64,000 bases of DNA from Periplaneta americana. Lineage: Eukaryota > Arthropoda > Insecta > Blattodea > Blattidae. Below are positions 21,721-32,139 of this stretch, one piece after another. The translations under genes were made by a program, and so were the position numbers. The stretch lies in assembly GCF_040183065.1 (NCBI RefSeq), contig NC_091126.1, positions 146,904,204 to 146,968,203 of the forward strand, in the 5' to 3' direction. The notes beneath the pieces were generated by a model. The model saw only the letters and a program-made list of their open reading frames with translations, did no database searches and was not told the DNA's origin. Every line of letters starts with the position of its first letter. The first letter of the stretch is position 1.

Positions 21721-22840
21721 GAACAGAGTTTTTCAGATGGTTGCACTTTAATGACATGACAATTACGTCTATTACTCATAAAATCGATGACTGTTAGTAA
21801 TCTAATTCTAAAATGCAGCTACAAATCTTTACACAGTTAGAGCCCAAAAAAACAAATATCAAGTCCCTAAAGTCACAGCAATACTGGACATGAGGTTTAG
21901 GACATTGAAGAAAATTGGTCTGTTTGTAAATGTCACAATGATGAATCTGGATTACAATTTCTGAATATGACTCAGTTGAGTCGAAAATATTAAATATTCA
22001 TTAAACAAAATGTGTACAAATAACTTCTTCCAAACAGATAAGCATAGACGGACATTGTGTTTAACTTAATAAAGCAGCTTATCGAATTTCTAATACGGCT
22101 CCTAAACTTGACGCTTGTGCCAATTTTTTATAATTTCTAGATAGCTGTCTTTAGGTCAATTTGTTTCGAGAAATTCATCAAGGCTACTTTAAATCTTACA
22201 ACTTTGTTATTTGTAGAGTGGAGTGAGGAACAAGTAGAACTTCAGGCCCACAATCTTGTGTCCTGTGGTAGCTTATAGGAGCAAGTTCGCTCTTGGTGTT
22301 CCTGTTGCTTATTCCAACATTTCTCCTTAATTTACAAATGCCCACTAAGGAAACTAATGCTCTGCAACCTGTCACTTAACAGTTGGTTTTGCTTGCATAT
22401 CCCGGCTATTCACATCAAGCTCATGGGCACAAATAGCTCATACAATGTACTGCATCACAAAATACCTTTATCTGCGAGCAAGAACAAGGCTGCTGCTACA
22501 GTCCCAGACTGTACTCGCTCAAAGGAGAGCACCTGACGTCGAGATATGCAGCTCTTCATCAGAAAAAAACGACTAAATTTTAAGCACAACAACCAAGATT
22601 TCTATAAAGATCGAAGCACGCAGATCAAGTATCAACACACAGAACCACCACTGCTGTCGCCAACACCATCAATGCCATTATAAACATACTACCAAATATA
22701 TATAAACTCCATATGAATGTAATGAACAAAGGACAACTTATCCATCTTACCACACATTGATTTCAAACATACCAAGTCCAAATCCATCACAAGTTTAAAA
22801 TTTTGAATTAAATGGGAAGATTATTTAATGAAATCAGTAG
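21721..22840. other. Unassigned interval
   Basis: No coding or inverted repeat seen. Confidence 0.4.
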
Positions 22841-22842
22841 TA

Positions 22843-23530
22843 CAGTTGAACTTCGTTACAGCACCATCTAAAGGACTAAAGAAATTATGTCACAATAAAT
22901 GGGTGTAGCTATAAAAAAATATAAATAAATACTGTAAATAAAATTCAAATCAAAAATACATACACAATATCACCTATTTTGTGCACTACTATAATTTAAT
23001 TCGTAATTTCATACAGACCTAGAGTATTGCAAATTTTTTAAGTACTTCACACAATTATTGTTGTTTATTATTATTATTGAAAAATAAAAATACAAGTAAT
23101 TGATTAACTAGCGGACTTACTCGTATTAATTATGTGACATAATTAACATGAGTAAGTCCGCTAGTTAATCAATTACTTATATTCAAGTGTTAAAACTAGT
23201 GTACGCAAGATTCAAAATGAATGAAAATATTTTACTGAATTGTAGAAAATAGTGAAATATAGAGAAAATATTAAAATGACAGGAATAAAAAATAGGTACA
23301 CATTAAGAACATGGGTTGAAGAAATATGTAATTTTTTTGCTTCCATTTTGCAAAATACTGCACAAGTAATTCACTTCCATTTTTGCTTAAACAAACCAAA
23401 TTCACAGCACACATCAGCCTTCTTTTTACCACATTCGACTTGTTTTATAACATTAACTTTATCTTCCACACTTAAAATTTTCTTTGCCCACTGTTCCATT
23501 GTACTATATGTAACACCTCTTTACAAACTG
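22843..23530 (-). mobile_element. Pogo/Tigger-like fragment with HTH remnant
   Basis: A left end TA/CAGTTGAACTTCGTTACA at 22841 looks like a pogo terminus. The - strand at about 23508-23380 encodes EQWAKKILSVEDKVNVIKQV then ECGKKKADVCCEFGL, the CENP-B-type HTH of Tigger-like transposases, followed by a stop. No convincing right terminus; the hairpin at 23094-23178 lies inside. Confidence 0.55.
23094..23178. repeat. Near-perfect 42-bp hairpin
   Basis: Arms 23094-23135 and 23137-23178 match at 40 of 42 positions around a single-base loop; the core is ACTAGCGGACTTACTC. No coding content. Confidence 0.9.
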
Positions 23531-23670
23531 AATTTCTGAAGTTATAGTCTGAACTGAATATTTGGATTACAGTATGGTATATAACTTCACAGGCTTCATT
23601 ACTCACTGCACTGTGATTTCAGTTATTGTTCAAAAAGTACCTAACTCTCGTTTCATCAATAGTGACAATG

Positions 23671-23840
23671 ATGAAGGATCGGTGGAGCCGAGAAAAATTC
23701 TCTCCAGCATCAGCACCGGGATTCGAGCCCGGGTTTTCAGTTCTACGTGCTGATGCTCTATCCATTAAGCCACGCCGGATTCCAATTCCGATGCCAGATT
23801 GAATCCTCTCAGTTTAAGCTCCACCTCTTAGTTTCCCTTC
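23671..23840 (-). mobile_element. SINE family D
   Basis: On the - strand 23778 to 23686 reads as a tRNA-like head: GGCGTGGCTTAATGGATAGA for the A box and GGCTCGAATCC for the B box. Similar in order and flanks to 41965-42120. Immediately followed by a LINE tail, within one target duplication (see the composite entry). Confidence 0.75.
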
Positions 23841-23914
23841 CCTCCACTGATTCATCATATGATAATGCACATTTCCTGCATGGAAATATCGTATGTACTT
23901 TGGTACATCGCTAT

Positions 23915-24186
23915 AAAATGTACCTTCGCTCTATTCCTCTGCACAGAACATCCTTCTACTCATCATCTTTCAGCATATCTATTCCACACCTCTGGAACTC
24001 TCTCCCTGACCATGTCAGAGACTGTCGGACAATACCAAAATTCAAATTTAAATTTAAAAAATCACATTCTAGTTCATGGAATTGCTTGTTGAACACCTGT
24101 CAGGTTCCGCAACTTCGGCTTAACCCATGACATATAGTAAATATTGCAACTATGCTGTTGTAAAATTGACAATTAATATGTAATGC

Positions 24187-24250
<64 letters not shown>

Positions 24251-24534
24251 TAGTTATCCGTATCATCATTGCTATCTCTGTTTTTCTTTCTTTTTTTTTT
24301 CTTGTATTAGCTCGATGAGAGCTCTATAGTGTTCTTTTGACCCTGTTGACCCTCTACAGGGCTTTAATATAATTTGTACTATTTTCATCAGCGTCTGTAT
24401 TTCTTTTTTGTATTTATATGTGCTATCTGGTAGGATGGAAGAGAAGGCCTTATGGCATTAATCCTGTCAGATTAAATAAATAAATAAATAAATAAACAAA
24501 CAAACAAACAAATAAAATAAATAAATAAATAATT
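23915..24534 (+). mobile_element. Jockey/CR1-like LINE 3-prime end, decayed
   Basis: The open frame ending TGA at 24128-24130 closes with PHLWNSLPDHVRDCRTIPKF, the typical end of Jockey/CR1-type reverse transcriptases (xxWNxLPxxVrxxxs). The 3-prime UTR contains (ATT)n at 24188-24247, the segment CTGGTAGGATGGAAGAGAAG at 24427 and an (AAAT)n/(AAAC)n tail at 24475-24534. Frame 23747-24130 starts inside the SINE, so its N-terminal half is not LINE coding. Confidence 0.68.
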
Positions 24535-24922
24535 TATAACAGTGACAATGTCACACAAAAAACCTTCCATTTCAACATGAATTCTGTTCAAAAGCATTCA
24601 CAAGAAGACCATGCCAATCAATGTTCCACAGTCAGATGTCAGATTGCAATATGTGCTGAGTGACATGATGGGCAGTTCTGTCATGATGTGTGCTTACACT
24701 TTCTGCTGAGTGAGATACAGTGCTTCAATGGCCTTCTGTTCACCAAATAATGAATTGTAATAATGCATATATAAAATATGTGTTGGATTTTTACCACCGT
24801 CTTGTTGTAACAATAGTTATTTTCACGAGTCATGGTGATGCAAAGAAGGACCAGTATCTGCACAAATACTAATGTTACAATTGGTGAAAGGCTCGCGATT
24901 ATTTCATTATTCACATAACAAA

Positions 24923-25174
24923 TGAAGGGTACACGGGAAAAACGATCAAGGTCCATCAAAAATCGAAATTAAGTTAATAATGCTATCTTACAGTGGAAAG
25001 GAAGTACTATTATGTGGTCTAGCTAGTAATAAGAAATCATCGTTCTTGACATTCCACTACGTCAATTTCTATTAAACACACACATAACAAAGTATTAAGT
25101 GCTTAAACTTTAAAATTCGTTTTTCTCGAAACTTTCTAAAATGGACCTTGATCGTTATTCCCGTGTACCCTTCA
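24923..25174. mobile_element. MITE with 34-bp TIRs
   Basis: 24923-24956 and 25141-25174 are inverted (TGAAGGGTACACGGGAAAAA start, one or two differences over 34 bp). 252 bp long, non-coding. No clear target duplication beyond AAA. Confidence 0.78.
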
Positions 25175-25179
25175 AATGT

Positions 25180-26574
25180 GCCAGCTAGTGTATTTCTTTT
25201 GAAAATATCTTCGTAATAGCAAACAAGACTGTACCTGTGTTTTAGATAAGTGTCTCTAATTCACGTTACACTAAAGTTCATTATGTTGTTAAAATGTAGT
25301 TTACTAATGCTGGAAAGTATGCACATGAATGTTAATGTAAGGTTATACATAAATAAACAATTGAATCATCATTCTCTCTACAATTAAAAGTGAAATTTGT
25401 AATTGTACATATTATCTTCATTCAGGAACTATTAACTGCTTTATGAGAACTATGCACTCAGCAATAACTGAGTCTTCTTTCATTTAGTTTAATTATTTCA
25501 TTCTGTGTGAACAATGAAAGCCAGTTTGTAACGCAAATTTCACCTTGTGAATTTTAAATCTTATTGTATTATTACACAAGAATTACATTTATATGTACTC
25601 AGTGCTGTAGTTGGAAACAAGTTCTAGAGGGTACTGTTGAAATCTCCTTGGTCAGACTAGACTCTATATGGGCTTGTACTGCACTTCTTTTCCAAAGTTA
25701 CTTCTTCGTCATGCATCCGCCTCTGCAGACCTCCTTCCAGATCGCAGAATTGCATATAAGGCAAGAAATTAAACACTGACACTGGTGACCCAACACTTTT
25801 TAGGAACGAAGCATAAGAACTCTTTTACTGGAAGAGCATTTCATTTCTTGGTGCAGATATTGTTCATTAAAGTACCTAATGCTCATTCACATTCTTTAGT
25901 TTAAATTGAAATAGAATCTATAACATGTAACTGGACTCAAGATTCACGAACGCACGAAAAGTATCAATATTTCCCTCCTCTAGCAAACTGTTAGCATTAC
26001 GCCTGAGCGAGTTTCAAAATTAGCGAATCATTGCAGCAGATTTCTTGAGGTGCCATGCCATAAAGTTAGTGTTAATTACTTATAGAAATACCACTGCGTT
26101 ATGCAAGCTTGAAACTAACAAATCACAACTACTCCTGAAGTGCCAGACCTTGGTTTTCGATAAAACAATGAATGAACAAGCGTTTGAGCAAAGGATATGA
26201 GATGCCAACTGCTACTTTATGCCAGATATTAAAATTTCAAAGTATATTAAGACTATTTAAACATCGTTAATATATTTTTGAGTCTAGGCCTTTTATTTTT
26301 TTCTGGTACAGTAACAGCGAGTTTTTATTTTAGACGGTATGGTGTATCGGCCCAACTACAGCACTGTATGTACTAGTGTATTCAAGTCCTTGTAAATGTA
26401 CGATGCAATTAGTGGTAAAATAAAATATGATTTGTGTGTTGAGATAAAAACAATGGTTTAATAATTAAATTAATTTATTAAGTTGAGTATGATTATGTGA
26501 GGGGCATTCGGAAAGTTGGGACAGTTAAGTATTAATGATGATAGAGAATTCCAAAGGTTCACACATGCTCAGTT
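25180..26574. other. Unassigned interval
   Basis: A 71-aa frame at 25564-25779 matches no family I know; otherwise nothing supported. Confidence 0.4.
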
Positions 26575-26577
26575 TAA

Positions 26578-27172
26578 AGGTAGGCGCTCACTTACCAGAA
26601 AAATATTCATTTGGCATGTTCGGATTTTTATTATAGTAATGCTCGCTTATCAGAATTTCCGAATTGATCATCAAATGGTGGTGTTATTTACCACTCTCTA
26701 GTGGCATTATTTCATTGTGTTCTGGACTGAATCTGGAAATGAAATAAATAGCTTTGTAACTTAAAAAAACTACGAAGAATATACCTGGTTTATTCATTAT
26801 TTTCCCAATCCCATCCCATAATTATATTCCTTTTGCATGTTACACTGCTAAAATCCCAATTTGATAAACTATAAAACTCTTCATACTATTGGACTAACAA
26901 AAAAAGCTTTGCGTCATCCATTAATTCATTTATATCTTCAATATTACCGCGATTGAATGCCTCACAATCGATATAATTGTCGTGACATTACTTACTTTCA
27001 TAAAGGTCCATATGGAAATCCGTTTAGAATTCTCTGACCAGAATTCTGGACCAATCTGATCATGCGAGCAGAGACAATATGGCCAAGTGGATGATGTTCC
27101 ATTTAAAACGGTGCAAAGAATAAAAATCGGAACACGGTGAACAAATCCATTCTGGTAAGTGGGCACCTACCA
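26578..27172. mobile_element. PIF/Harbinger-like MITE
   Basis: Ends GGTAGGCGCTCACTTACCAG and (reverse) GGTAGGTGCCCACTTACCAG, with TAA at 26575-26577 and 27173-27175. The start resembles the Harbinger terminus at 45688 (AGGTGCGTACACACTTAG). 595 bp, no domain recognised. Confidence 0.75.
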
Positions 27173-27439
27173 TAAGAGTGAAACATTGGAAAGACTGTGT
27201 CATTTTGTGAGCTCATGTGATTATTTGTCGTAAAATTAATATTGGTTGCAAATGAGCAAATAATTGCCAATTACACCAGGTACAGGTGTGAAGTTCACAT
27301 TGTGATTCTCTTTCTTCATCAATATATTCTAACTATCCCATATATATAACTCATCTTCGCCACTTCCTTTCCTCCCCCCATCATCCTTTCCTCATCATCC
27401 CATTTCTGGTTTTCAGCTCACTCTACAGGCGGCCTCCTG

Positions 27440-27773
27440 AAGCTACTGACTCTCTCAACTGGCCTCCGTGGAATGTAGTTAAGTGACATTGGATGGATTC
27501 TGCAACGAGCACCCGAGGCGAACCTACTTGAGGGAGGAGTTTCGCCTCGGACTGACAGGGGGGCCTTGGGGGAAGTAGCCGAAGCAGGAATGGTATATGG
27601 ATTTCTGTCGGCTATAAGGACCGGTCGTTAAGGGAGTCATGTGGTTAGGTCGGTGCACGTAGGGGATCTGTGGCATGCAATTCATTCCATATCGAGGGTT
27701 AGCGCAATAGATCTCAATAAGTCGCAGTGCTGGGCCATCCGTACCCCCCTCAGTTAAATTCCATTCCATTCCA
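27440..27773 (+). mobile_element. SINE family E-related 3-prime part
   Basis: Shares the terminal portion of family E (GGTTAGCGCAATAGATCTCA, then GTCGCAGTGCTGGGCCAT and a CCATTCCATTCC tail). The upstream GC-richer part differs from the other two copies, so it is a subfamily or a mosaic. Boundaries approximate. Confidence 0.6.
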
Positions 27774-28499
27774 CCTCATATATCAATGCCAGTTATGAGA
27801 GATTAACAAACCTAATGCTGTGAGTGAAGTTAGACTGCAACTTAGGCAGTTCACAAATGGGTGAACAAAGATGTACTATGAGGAAAGAAGCAGCCAGTCC
27901 TCAGTTATCAGTAATTAGATTGTGTAAAGTTTAAACATAATGAAAATTTACACTTGCAGAAATTACAATATATCTTTCACAAATTTCACGTTAAATACTC
28001 TATGAAACTGTCACAGATAGACTACAATATCTTTAAGGAATCTCATACAGTACCAGTTGCATTTTTTACCAGTTATTAAATAACTTGACTACCACTTCAT
28101 GAATTCTCTTCAAATTTTTCACACTTATTCTGTATGTTTTAGCTTCAATTTGATATATAATACAGCTAGTAACCATGAATATGTTTGAAAGTTTGAAATT
28201 TTCAAGAAAAAAAATTGTCTTACAAAAAACATGCTTTATCCTAAACTAAGAAAATAATAGCCATTTACTATTTTATTCCTTAAATCTGAGATCATAATCT
28301 AAAGATTGGTCCTCAAAAAGGATCACAGCTGACTTCATACTACATTTATAGATTTTTAAATTTGCATTTAAAATGTTTTTTTTTTCCAATGTCTTTTTAC
28401 TAGGAAATTGCTCATTTTTCATTCAAATTTAACCATTATGATCCAACCGCTAAAGATTATTACAAAGGACAAGTGTACAAAATTTGAATGAAATCAGAA

Positions 28500-28545
28500 A
28501 TCGGGCATCGAACCCGAGTCCACAGGATTATAAGTCCAGCCAATA
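28500..28545 (-). mobile_element. tRNA-like fragment (B-box half)
   Basis: The - strand reads GGACTTATAATCCTGTGGAC followed by TCGGGTTCGATGCCCG, like the anticodon and T arms of a tRNA. The 5-prime half is missing, so it is a tRNA pseudogene or SINE-head relic. Confidence 0.35.
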
Positions 28546-28663
28546 ACAATTTCAAACTTCAAATAATTTAACTTGTTATATTAATTTTAAGACAGAATGC
28601 GTTTAAACGCAATTCATACACTTTCGTAGGTTTTCTGAACCTTAAAGGAGTCCCCTTTTATAG

Positions 28664-28870
28664 CTGGTTATTTAACGACGCTGTATCAAGTATTAGGTTA
28701 TTTACTGTCTATAGAAGTGGTGACGGAGAGGTAGTATTTGAGATGAGGTCGAGGATTCGCCTTACAGTTGAGTAAAACCTCGGAAATAACAGAACCAACT
28801 ATTCACTTCAAACAGAGCACAGCTCCAGATCGGCAGACACACATCCCTACATCTGAGCTAAGCAGATGGT
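28664..28870 (-). mobile_element. SINE family B, decayed copy
   Basis: Resembles 36629-36877: tail GGTTATTTAACGACGCTGTA, a degenerate AAACCTCGGAAATAACAGAA centre and the head end CATCTGAGCTAAGCAGATGG. The B box is not recognisable. Confidence 0.7.
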
Positions 28871-29020
28871 TCTCATATTTCCTCAGTGCATTATGTAAAT
28901 AGGTCTTCTAGAGATTCAAGCAATCGCGATCATTTTTTCAACAGTAATCTCACTAGAGGTTTTGATTTATCTAGAGAAAATCAAAACTCGAGTGGGATTT
29001 AATTGAGTATTACACGATTA

Positions 29021-29752
29021 CAAGAAAGTATATAAATATTAGAAGAAATAAAATACTCTAATACAATAAAATATTAATTGGCTTAATAAAATTCTATTTC
29101 ACTAATGTTAGCTTCACCAAAACGTTTGAACGGAGCCGCCATTTTAAGTTGAATGTCTATGCTGTAAACAAATGATGATCGCAAAGCATGTTTTATAGAA
29201 CCGTAAACAATTTTCAGTTTGAAATGTTGGCAAACAAGAAACAAATGGTAAGAAGGTGATAAAAACAGGAGAAAGTATATCAGGATTGGAAGAAATGAAG
29301 TACTCTAATACAATATTAATTGACTTACTAAAATTCTGTTTCACTAATGTTACCGTCACCAAAATGTTTGAACGGAGCCGCCAATTTCAGTCGACTATCT
29401 ATGCGGGAAACAAATTACGATCGTAAAACTTGTTTTATATTTTCTTCATTTTATTGGGTTATTTTACGACGCTGTATCAACTTCTCAGGTTATTTAGCGT
29501 CTGAATGAAATGAAGGTGATAATGCCGGTGAAATGAGTCAGGGGTCCAGTATTGGGTTGAGGGAAAACCCCGGAAAAAACCTCAACCAGGTAACTTGCCC
29601 CGACCGGGATTCGAACCCGGGCCACCTGGTTTCGCGGCCAGACGCGCTGACAGTTACTCCACAGGTGTGGACTTGTTTTATAGTACCATAAAGAATTTGC
29701 AGTTTGAAATGTTGGCAAACAAAGAAACAAATGCTAGGGTAGTGATAAAAAA
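29021..29752. repeat. Tandem duplication of a dispersed repeat (about 248-bp unit)
   Basis: Unit 1 29021-29268 and unit 2 29269-29752 (minus the SINE 29440-29670) align throughout: AAATACTCTAATACAAT, TTTGAACGGAGCCGCCA, TGTTTTATAG and TTTGAAATGTTGGCAAACAA. A 28-bp minisatellite follows unit 2. Confidence 0.85.
29440..29670 (-). mobile_element. SINE family A, inserted in a tandem duplicate
   Basis: Perfect 12-bp target duplication ACTTGTTTTATA (29428-29439 and 29671-29682). The head is on the - strand with B box GGTTCGAATCC. About 25 bp is missing from the middle relative to other copies. The homologous site in the neighbouring repeat unit near 29189 lacks the insertion. Confidence 0.9.
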
Positions 29753-29809
29753 CAAACAAATACTAGAGAAGCGATAAAATTAAACAAATGCTAGGAAAGC
29801 GATAAAATT
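29725..29809. repeat. 28-bp minisatellite, three units
   Basis: Units AAACAAATGCTAGG plus GATAAAA at about 29725, 29754 and 29782. The first repeat unit upstream (29238-29266) has only one such motif. Confidence 0.75.
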
Positions 29810-30569
29810 GTGCGATAAGCAACCATGATTGGTTGAAAGACGTCCTTTCGTACCGTTTTATTGGTCAAAAGTAGTATTATGTAGTAAAAGTGTAATAGTC
29901 AGTATTATTTCACTTCCTCTCTGTCCCTGGTGTCCAATTGCATGTCATCTAATAGTTATAAATGTGTCGCATTCGCAAAATAAACAGTACTTTCCTGGTG
30001 AAGTTGTGATCAACATTTATTTTATGACGTACTAAAGAAATAAAAATGTTCTTCAAATGTAACACATGAGAGGAGTAACTATTCAATCTGATATCGTATT
30101 TCTATTTCCAATCTTATGCTTCTTGGAATTCATCTAATTTATGTTCAAACTCTACGCTAAACCAAGCAAAAGAACTATACCAACATTATAACGAAAATTA
30201 TTTCTATTTCTGGCAAACAATTACACTGATATCACGTATACTCGAGACTCAGTGTTTACTAATAAAATGAACTGAAACTTATATAGTTTGACTTCATCTG
30301 TAGTTACCGGCATAAATTCAATCTGGATAAGTCACAATAATAAAATTAAAAGTAACCCCGATTGTATGGTATACAAGAACATGCACAGTAAACAAGATTT
30401 AGAATGCTGAGAAGCTATATTTTATGTGTAAATGCTCTTGATCGAAAAATAGATATTAGAGATAATATTAGTACCATGCCAATCAACTTCAAAGTTATGC
30501 GCGTGCATTCCGTATTTTCCTTACAGCCATGGGTGGACAACTCCTGCTCTGAAACTGTAAACATAACCT

Positions 30570-31765
30570 CAGTCAGGTAGAACGAACGCTGTTCTAGCTG
30601 TCGTGTCTATACGCGGTTCTTGCAAGAAGTAAGTTCGCTCGAGTCTGCAGTAAGGGGCGACTCGTTATGAATGAAACACAGTATAATCCGATCAGATCGT
30701 TACTCTTTTATTGACGACTGGGAAAAAAGTACTTATTTATTAAGAAGGAAAGTAAAGCTATGTATCTTTTATTGTGCTCTACTACACTTTCTTACGCATA
30801 ACATTTTAATATCAGAAGACATTTTACAAATAGACATGACGAAATTTTGGTAAAGTAATACTGTATGGACCTGCAAAGAGAGAAAGCTTTAGAAGAGCTA
30901 AAGGGAAAAATGGGATACCAACAAGGTGAGACAGACATCACATGTCGTCAGCATGTTATGCGTGAGAGTTACAGAATTGCGCCACATATAATCGACCAGC
31001 TAAGATTATTTGTAGATATATTTAAAATGTGGCAGAAACAAGCCGAACACAGAAAAACTTTCCCACTTTCCTTCACTAGAAAGTGTCGTGAAGAGTAATG
31101 AAGAAAATCTTGTGAAATATAAGACTCTTCTTAGAGACCTTACAATAGAATTCACTTCAAGAAAAAAGTTCAAACTTCTAAACGTACAAAAAGATCTCAG
31201 GAGTAAGTTTATTTCATTTTCCGTGACATGTAAAACAATTACTTTCTTGAATTTGTGATTGTTTAGAAATGTAGGATAATATCTTCTAAAAATAGAGGAA
31301 TACTCTTTAATGTATAAACACTTGTAAAATCTCACATTCTATTTTTAAAACAAGACAAATATTAGCAAATAGTATAATAATAAATAAGTGCTGCAGTTAC
31401 CGGTGTATTTGTTGTAGCTCGAAAAAGTTGAGTTCAATTTATGTTCTCAGTACTACAAAATATCGTATTCTAATCACGAAAGCTTGGCAACAATAGAATT
31501 TTAGTATGTGTGTTTAACTTTAGTTTGTATAAAGCTACTATAATGATTGTACCATGCGTCATTCTGAAATACAAATCATAGAGTAGATGATATAATGATC
31601 ACCTGCATGAGCCGCCACAGCGCACAGTGGCAGTGGACTGCTTCTGCAGCATAAATAGATACAACTTGTAACTGCTGCGGCTAGCTCTGTCTGTCTTTCT
31701 TTGCGTCAAAGTTTTTAGCACTTCGTGAGCACGAGTTGCCCATCCATGCTCATAGCTGAATGGAT
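30570..31765 (+). mobile_element. hAT-type element relic, copy 1
   Basis: Homologous over its length to the reverse complement of 58905-60245, with an internal deletion. Shared landmarks: GTAGAACGAAC near 30577, AACATTTTA near 30800, AGTTACAGAATTGCGCC near 30968, AGTAAGTTTATTTCAT near 31202, ATAATAAATAAGTG near 31376 and GAGCACGAGTTGCCCATCCA near 31727. Exact termini not seen. Confidence 0.7.
30865..31212 (+). pseudogene. hAT transposase fragment (GTF2IRD2/SCAND3-like class)
   Basis: Frame 1 reads RQHVMRESYRIAPHIIDQLR then LFVDIFKMWQKQAEHRKTF. After a one-base shift near 31068 it continues HFPSLESVVKSNEENLVKYK, TLLRDLTIEFTSRKKFKLLN and VQKDLRSKF. The F-x-x-K-x-x-x-W-x-x-Q and HFPxL patterns are those of vertebrate GTF2IRD2-like and insect hAT-derived proteins. 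The hAT dimerisation domain is not recognisable here. Confidence 0.55.
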
Positions 31766-31878
31766 ATCAACGTTAGCCTGTTGAGAAAATATTTCATGTT
31801 CGGTTTCCGGTCGTGAACGTTTTTATTAGAGCTATTATTACATCTTTGCAATTTGAACGTGTGTTACTCAGAATTATT

Positions 31879-32125
31879 TTTAGTAGGTTATTTTACGACG
31901 CTGTATCAACATCTCAGGTTAGTTAGCATCTGAATGAAATGAAGGTGATAATGCCGATGAAATGAGTCCGGGGTCCAGCACCGATAGTTACTCAGCATTT
32001 GCTCATTTTGGGTCGAGGGAAAACCCCGGAAAAAACCTCAACCAGGTAACTTGCCCCGACCGGGAATCGAACCCGAGCCACCTGGTTTCGCGGAGAGAAT
32101 GGGCTAGCAGTTACTCCACAGGTGT
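31879..32125 (-). mobile_element. SINE family A
   Basis: Target duplication CAGAATTATT (31869-31878 and 32126-32135). Complete from tail to tRNA-like head (B box GGTTCGATTCC on -). The nearby 85-aa frame is a shadow. Confidence 0.88.
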
Positions 32126-32139
32126 CAGAATTATTATAT

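Larger units (their letters stand above)
23671..24540 (+). mobile_element. Composite SINE + LINE unit within one target duplication
   Basis: AGTGACAATG occurs at 23661-23670 and 24541-24550, framing a SINE D in antisense followed by a 5-truncated LINE end in sense with an (AAAT)n tail. The simplest reading is retrotransposition of a LINE copy already carrying the SINE, or a template switch. A later (ATT)n array interrupts it. Confidence 0.55.

Noticed and set aside
23747-24130. Single 127-aa protein
   Set aside because: The first half translates SINE sequence and only the end is LINE reverse transcriptase C-terminus.
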